From the NCBI GenBank assembly GCA_005239615.1, contig SBBR01000044.1, positions 1-9,513 on the forward strand: a stretch of DNA of 9,513 bases, in the 5' to 3' direction. Source of the stretch: an archaeon (GTDB lineage Archaea; Iainarchaeota; Iainarchaeia; Iainarchaeales; Iainarchaeaceae). Positions 7,105 to 9,513 of this stretch are shown here, one piece after another; the first letter of the stretch is position 1; every line of letters begins with the position of its first letter. The position numbers and the translations under genes were made by a program. Under the pieces are notes generated by a model. The model had not been told where the DNA came from. It ran no database searches and was given only the letters and a program-made list of their open reading frames with translations.

Positions 7105-7320
7105 CTATTTTTTCGAAATGTTCCAGAGTTCGTTGAAGAAGTTAAGATACACCTTTGCGACCGAGTGGCTGTGAATCCTTATCAATGTAATCTCTTCGAC
7201 GACAATGAAAATTACAGCATAATCCCCATACACCCAGGTCGAAGTGGGAAAGTTGAAATTTTGTGGGAGGAAGCACACCTTCACTAAAGGCTGCTCTGCA
7301 TAAAGGCCACGCCTGCTCAT
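7105..7320 (-). pseudogene. Orphan C-terminal effector-domain fragment of a TrmB-like transcription regulator
   Basis: This 71-residue frame resembles the very end of TrmB-type archaeal regulators. VKVCFLPQNFNFPTSTWVYG matches the usual 'V-x-V-x-FLP ... IYGDKVAI' strand pair. GDYAVIFIVVEEITLIRIHS follows, and the end VAKVYLNFFNELWNISKK matches the closing 'A-x-x-Y-x-x-FE-x-LW-x-x-AK' helix. No helix-turn-helix or dimerisation domain precedes it: a TAG lies four codons before the ATG at 7318-7320, and upstream codons read antisense to a plus-strand membrane ORF. There is no convincing ribosome site. I read it as the surviving 3' end of a regulator gene whose 5' part was lost or replaced. It could instead be a small stand-alone protein. 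The family resemblance is by eye and moderate. Confidence 0.45.
7108..7113 (+). terminator. T6 tract just after cca
   Basis: Six T residues begin 5 nt after the TGA of cca and suit a weak archaeal T-run terminator. The same bases encode the last Lys residues of the minus-strand ORF ending at 7105, so the run may simply be an AAA AAA lysine pair on the other strand. Confidence 0.3.
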
Positions 7321-7345
7321 CCTGCTGAGCTACTCCGACCTTTTG

Positions 7346-7516
7346 ATGGCCCACGGGCTCGTGTACTTCGTGGCGCCAGCGCTTATGCTCCTTTACTTCC
7401 TAAGGATTTCAGTGCTGACCTACCTCGAAAAGGGCGGCTTGGGGAAGCACATACCATTGGCCTACTCCCTTATCACCTACACAGTCCTCTTCTACTACAA
7501 CTTCTTCGCCATTTGA
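7346..7516 (+). CDS. Small membrane protein, possibly the first part of a broken gene
   Basis: From the ATG at 7346 this frame encodes 56 residues. Two hydrophobic segments (about 4-20 and 36-56) are joined by a charged loop containing TYLEKGGLGKH, so the product would be an integral membrane protein or a piece of one. The frame is open further upstream to 7304 and encodes more hydrophobic residues (RLLILLSYSDLL), which suggests that the true N-terminus lies upstream or has been lost. No ribosome site precedes the ATG. Its TGA (7514-7516) overlaps the TTG start of the next membrane ORF in the string TTGA. I recognise no family. Codon composition and hydrophobic pattern look like real coding sequence; completeness is doubtful. 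Confidence 0.45.
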   Translation: MAHGLVYFVAPALMLLYFLRISVLTYLEKGGLGKHIPLAYSLITYTVLFYYNFFAI

Positions 7517-7707
7517 AGTGGGACGATGGGCTTTATCCTAAAAAATATCCTTTACCCCTGACTGTGGTCGCGGCGTTCTACGCGATACTAATAATTGGCG
7601 ACGGCCTCGGCCTCAGGGAGGCGACTGAAAGCAGCTTTGACCTGCTCACAGGCATAATCACATTCATCAACTTCAACTTCTCCATCGCGAACATAAGGAT
7701 AAAGTGA
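7513..7707 (+). CDS. Small membrane protein with TTG start, or the second half of a frameshifted gene
   Basis: Encodes 64 residues from the TTG at 7513-7515. A short polar head (KWDDGLYPKKYP) is followed by a hydrophobic segment (about 14-28), a GDGLGLREATESS loop, and a second apolar segment rich in Phe, Ile and Asn (about 44-58). It ends IANIRIK. The TTG overlaps the stop of the preceding membrane ORF by 4 nt (TTGA), which would allow translational coupling. Equally, one -1 shift at GCCATTTGA would fuse the two frames into a single four-segment membrane protein of about 120 residues. No function can be assigned. It lies 143 bp upstream of lemA, itself membrane-associated. Confidence 0.45.
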   Translation: MKWDDGLYPKKYPLPLTVVAAFYAILIIGDGLGLREATESSFDLLTGIITFINFNFSIANIRIK

Positions 7708-7802
7708 TACCCACAACACAACGGCATTAGAGGTTATGAACGAGATTGTCGGCCACAAACAGGAAAACTGGCGTGGCGATGCAAACATTCTTAACCACAA
7801 AA

Positions 7803-7850
7803 CCCATAATAATAAGCATAGGGAAAGCCCCGGCATTTCGGGGGAGGTTG
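7803..7850 (+). promoter_or_regulatory. Probable lemA promoter with a hairpin touching the ribosome site
   Basis: CATAATAATAAG (about 7804-7816) is a TATA-like element some 40 nt ahead of the lemA ATG, predicting transcription from about 7835. The ribosome site is within GGGGGAGG (7840-7847). CCCCG (7828-7832) and CGGGG (7839-7843) form a 5-bp stem with a 6-nt loop, so part of the ribosome site could be paired. If transcription begins near 7835 the left arm would be absent from the message, so a regulatory role is uncertain. Confidence 0.4.
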
Positions 7851-8405
7851 ATGGCAGTGATTGGGTGGATTGTCGGCGGAGTAGTGGTAATAGGCGGGAT
7901 ATGGTTTGTTGTCGCTTATAATGGGCTGGTCACGCTGAGGAATCAGATCGAGAACGCATGGAGCCAGATTGACGTGCAACTCAAGAGGCGCTTTGATTTG
8001 GTGCCTAATCTCATGGAGACAGTGAAGGGCTACATGAAGCACGAGAAGGAGACCTTCAAGATGGTCACGGAGGCGAGGGCTGCAGTCACGAAGGCACAGG
8101 GCTTTGCGAAGACCGCCGAGGCCGAGAACATACTCTCGGGAGCCCTCAAGTCCCTGTTCGCGGTGAGCGAGGCGTATCCAGAACTGAAGGCCAACCAGAA
8201 CTTCCTCGTGCTGCAGGAGGAGCTCTCCGGCATCGAGTCCAAGATAGCATTCACGAGACAGTTCTACAACGATTCCGTGCTGCAGTACAATAACCGCATA
8301 CAGGTGCTTCCGGACAGCATAATAGCAGGGATGTTCGGGTTCACCAAGAAGGAATACTTCGGGGTTCCAGAAGCGGAGAAACAGAACGTCAAAGTGCAGT
8401 TCTGA
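7851..8405 (+). CDS. lemA: LemA family membrane protein
   Basis: The 184-residue product matches the LemA family, which has a single N-terminal membrane helix and a long helical domain. Its molecular role is not settled. The membrane segment is about residues 3-22, then YNGLV (23-27), AWSQIDVQLKRRFDLVPNLM (36-55), VKGYMKHE (58-65), the YPELKANQNF block (109-118) and TRQFYND (135-141). All are standard family marks in order. The frame is open to an ATG at 7746, but the ATG at 7851 follows GGGGGAGG and gives the usual LemA length and N-terminus, so I chose it. In many prokaryotes lemA is followed by the metalloprotease gene htpX. Here htpX does follow, but 511 bp downstream, with a hicBA toxin-antitoxin pair between. 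Confidence 0.93.
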   Translation: MAVIGWIVGGVVVIGGIWFVVAYNGLVTLRNQIENAWSQIDVQLKRRFDLVPNLMETVKGYMKHEKETFKMVTEARAAVTKAQGFAKTAEAENILSGALKSLFAVSEAYPELKANQNFLVLQEELSGIESKIAFTRQFYNDSVLQYNNRIQVLPDSIIAGMFGFTKKEYFGVPEAEKQNVKVQF

Positions 8406-8422
8406 CTGTCCCCGCCCCATAG

Positions 8423-8464
8423 GGTTTTATTTGGAATCACCCAAAATATTGGCTAGGTGATTGA
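8423..8464 (+). promoter_or_regulatory. Probable hicBA promoter and ribosome site
   Basis: The 59-bp gap after lemA holds a TTTTATTT box (8424-8431) and an AAAATATT stretch (about 8441-8448). The first lies about 38 nt ahead of the hicB ATG and would place transcription near 8452. AGGTGA (8455-8460) is a good ribosome site 4 nt before the ATG. An own promoter is expected for a self-contained toxin-antitoxin module, which HicB commonly autoregulates. I see no clear operator palindrome. Confidence 0.4.
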
Positions 8465-8686
8465 ATGGGAAAAGTTTTTGAAGTTGTAATTGAGCGGGAT
8501 GCCAAAACAAAGCAATTTTACGCCTCTGTGCCGGCACTGAGAGGCTGCTATTCACACGCAGACAGCCTTGAGGATCTGATGGGCAACATAAAAGAAGCTA
8601 TTGAACTGCACGTAGAAGTAATGCAGGAAAAAAAACTCGCTTCTGAAACAGGCGATGTTTTTGGGATGGTAAAGGTAACGGTATGA
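8465..8686 (+). CDS. hicB: HicB-like antitoxin
   Basis: A 73-residue short-form HicB. The partial RNase H-like fold is recognisable from FEVVIERDAKTKQFYASVPALRGC (the family's 'YYASVPALPGC' core), followed by SHADSLEDLMGNIKEAIELHVE, the usual dimer helix, and the closing strand VFGMVKVTV. It binds and neutralises the HicA RNA-cleaving toxin and in related systems represses its own promoter. No separate C-terminal DNA-binding domain is present. The TGA (8684-8686) overlaps the hicA start, with ATG at 8683-8685 and 8686-8688, so the genes are coupled. Its codons are visibly more A/T-rich than those of lemA and htpX on either side, as expected for a transferred module. Confidence 0.88.
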   Translation: MGKVFEVVIERDAKTKQFYASVPALRGCYSHADSLEDLMGNIKEAIELHVEVMQEKKLASETGDVFGMVKVTV

Positions 8687-8903
8687 TGCTGCCAGTTCTC
8701 TACCCAGGGGACCTGATAAAAGTTGTGCAGAGGCTCGGATTCGGGGAAGTGAAACAAAAGGGCTCTCATAAAACTTTTCTGCACAATGAGGCCGGATTCT
8801 CACAATTGCGGTTCACTCGAACAAGCCAATCCCGCCCGGCCTTCTAAACAAAATAATAAAACAGGAACTCAAGATGGCACGCGACGAGTTCATGAAAAAT
8901 GTC
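8683..8903 (+). pseudogene. hicA: HicA-like toxin mRNA interferase, frameshifted
   Basis: HicA is a small double-stranded-RNA-binding-fold toxin that cleaves mRNA. The first half is intact: MLPVLYPGDLIKVVQRLGF, then EVKQKGSHKTFLHNEAGF, with the catalytic histidine of GSH at residue 29 from the first ATG. After GGA TTC (8794-8799) this frame reads unrelated residues and stops at TAA 8845-8847 (54 residues). The missing second half is in the -1 frame from about 8799: LTIAVHSNKPIPPGLLNK, then IIKQELKMARDEFMKNV, the usual HicA C-terminus, ending near 8903. One lost base at about 8799-8800 explains this. The slippage context is not a classical heptamer, so a mutation or assembly error is likelier than programmed frameshifting. 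Even if repaired, the second frame has no stop until 9171-9173 inside htpX, so the natural end also seems lost. Confidence 0.8.
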
Positions 8904-8916
8904 TGGAGGTGGGACT

Positions 8917-9513
8917 ATGTGGGAACAAATCGCAGAAAACAAGCGCAACACGTGGCTGCTCATAATAGCCTTCTCGTTGTTCATCATCGCACTCTCATGG
9001 CTTCTCGGAGAGGTTTTCATAGGCTACGGCCCCCTAGGGATATTCCTCGGATTCATATTCCTGCTTTTCTACACGCTTATAAGCTACTTCGCCGGCGACT
9101 CCATAGTGCTCGCAATCTCCGGCGCGCGCGAAGTGAAAAAGGAAGAATACCCATACTTATTCAATGTCATTGACGGCCTTTCGGTCGCGGCAGGGGTTCC
9201 GAAGCCGAGGGCTTATGTAATCGATGACACCGCGCTCAACGCCTTTGCCACGGGAAGAGACCCACAGCACTCGTCCATCGTTGTCACCACAGGCCTGCTG
9301 CAGAGGCTCGACAGGCAGGAGCTGGAAGGCGTGATTGCCCATGAGATGAGCCATATTAAGAATCTTGACATACGCGTCATGCTAATCGCAACAGTACTAG
9401 TCGGGGTGACCGCCCTGCTCAGCGACCTCCTGCTGCGCGGCATCCTCTGGGGAAGGCGGGACAGGGAAGCGAACAGGCTCACAATACTTCTACTTGTGGC
9501 GGGTGTGGTGCTC
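8917..9513 (+). CDS. htpX: HtpX: membrane zinc metalloprotease, 3' end outside the window
   Basis: M48-family membrane protease that degrades damaged or misassembled membrane proteins. The 199 residues present start MWEQIAENKRNTWLL. Two N-terminal membrane segments (about 13-30 and 36-58) are followed by the cytosolic catalytic region with ALNAFATGRDPQHSSIVVTTGLL (107-128), the zinc motif HEMSH (H142, E143, H146) in VIAHEMSHIKNLD, and a further membrane segment (about 153-168), after which the sequence runs into the right edge. The third zinc ligand would lie beyond the window. The start at ATG 8917 is firm: GGAGGTG (8905-8911) precedes it by 5 nt. The frame begins just after the hicA remnant. 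Pairing with lemA supports the assignment. Confidence 0.95.
   Translation, partial: MWEQIAENKRNTWLLIIAFSLFIIALSWLLGEVFIGYGPLGIFLGFIFLLFYTLISYFAGDSIVLAISGAREVKKEEYPYLFNVIDGLSVAAGVPKPRAYVIDDTALNAFATGRDPQHSSIVVTTGLLQRLDRQELEGVIAHEMSHIKNLDIRVMLIATVLVGVTALLSDLLLRGILWGRRDREANRLTILLLVAGVVL

Noticed and set aside
7222..7270. TTCGACC with flanking CCCA/TGGG on minus, resembling a tRNA T-arm
   Set aside because: The stem pairs badly at the loop-closing positions (C and T instead of G and C) and the bases encode the FPTSTWVYGD strand of the regulator fragment.
7746..7850. A 35-residue N-terminal extension of LemA from the ATG at 7746
   Set aside because: It has no ribosome site, overlaps the TATA-like element, and would displace the normal N-terminal membrane helix; the ATG at 7851 has GGAGG and gives the usual length.
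8790..8806. Programmed -1 frameshifting in hicA
   Set aside because: The context around GCC GGA TTC TCA is not a slippery heptamer and no obvious stimulatory stem follows; a single lost base is simpler.
8874..9173. A 99-codon plus-strand frame starting MARDEFMKN
   Set aside because: Its first ten residues are the end of the frameshifted HicA; the rest is an out-of-frame shadow of htpX.

Overview
The window reads as archaeal chromosomal DNA. The evidence is an archaeal-type Elp3, a Taw3/TYW3 wybutosine methyltransferase, an archaeal class I CCA-adding enzyme, a single-protein FlaI/TadA-like secretion ATPase, TATA-like boxes ahead of several genes, frequent GTG starts with GGAGG/GGTGA ribosome sites, and T-run terminators. 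Coding third positions are fairly GC-rich. The exact lineage cannot be fixed from this window; a small-genome (DPANN-like) archaeon is possible but not shown.

Layout. (1) 1-304: the tail of an unrecognised plus-strand reading frame whose stop overlaps the elp3 start. (2) 297-2069: elp3, facing a secreted or membrane-anchored Ig-like protein on the minus strand (2107-2901), with a T9 tract between them. (3) 2965-4131: a plus-strand pair, taw3/tyw3 and thpR. (4) 4101-5672: a type II/IV secretion-type ATPase on the minus strand, overlapping the 3' end of thpR tail to tail. (5) A 45-bp AT-rich divergent promoter, then the CCA-adding enzyme on plus (about 5718-7103). (6) 7104-7850: a disordered stretch. 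It holds an orphan minus-strand ORF resembling the C-terminal effector domain of a TrmB-like regulator, two overlapping small membrane ORFs on plus, and the lemA promoter. (7) lemA (7851-8405), a short hicB-hicA toxin-antitoxin pair (8465 to about 8903) in which hicA is frameshifted, then htpX, which starts at 8917 and runs off the right edge.

How the genes fit together. elp3, taw3, thpR and cca all act on tRNA: wobble U34 modification, wybutosine at position 37, 2',3'-cyclic phosphate/2'-5' RNA chemistry, and 3'-CCA addition. Together they form a loose tRNA maturation neighbourhood, interrupted by the secretion ATPase gene. lemA and htpX are a familiar membrane-protein/metalloprotease pair, here split by the hicBA module. 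The most interesting parts are the broken hicA between lemA and htpX, the mosaic at 7104-7710, and the unexplained coupled frame at the left edge. I saw no CRISPR array, rRNA, complete tRNA or complete mobile element.
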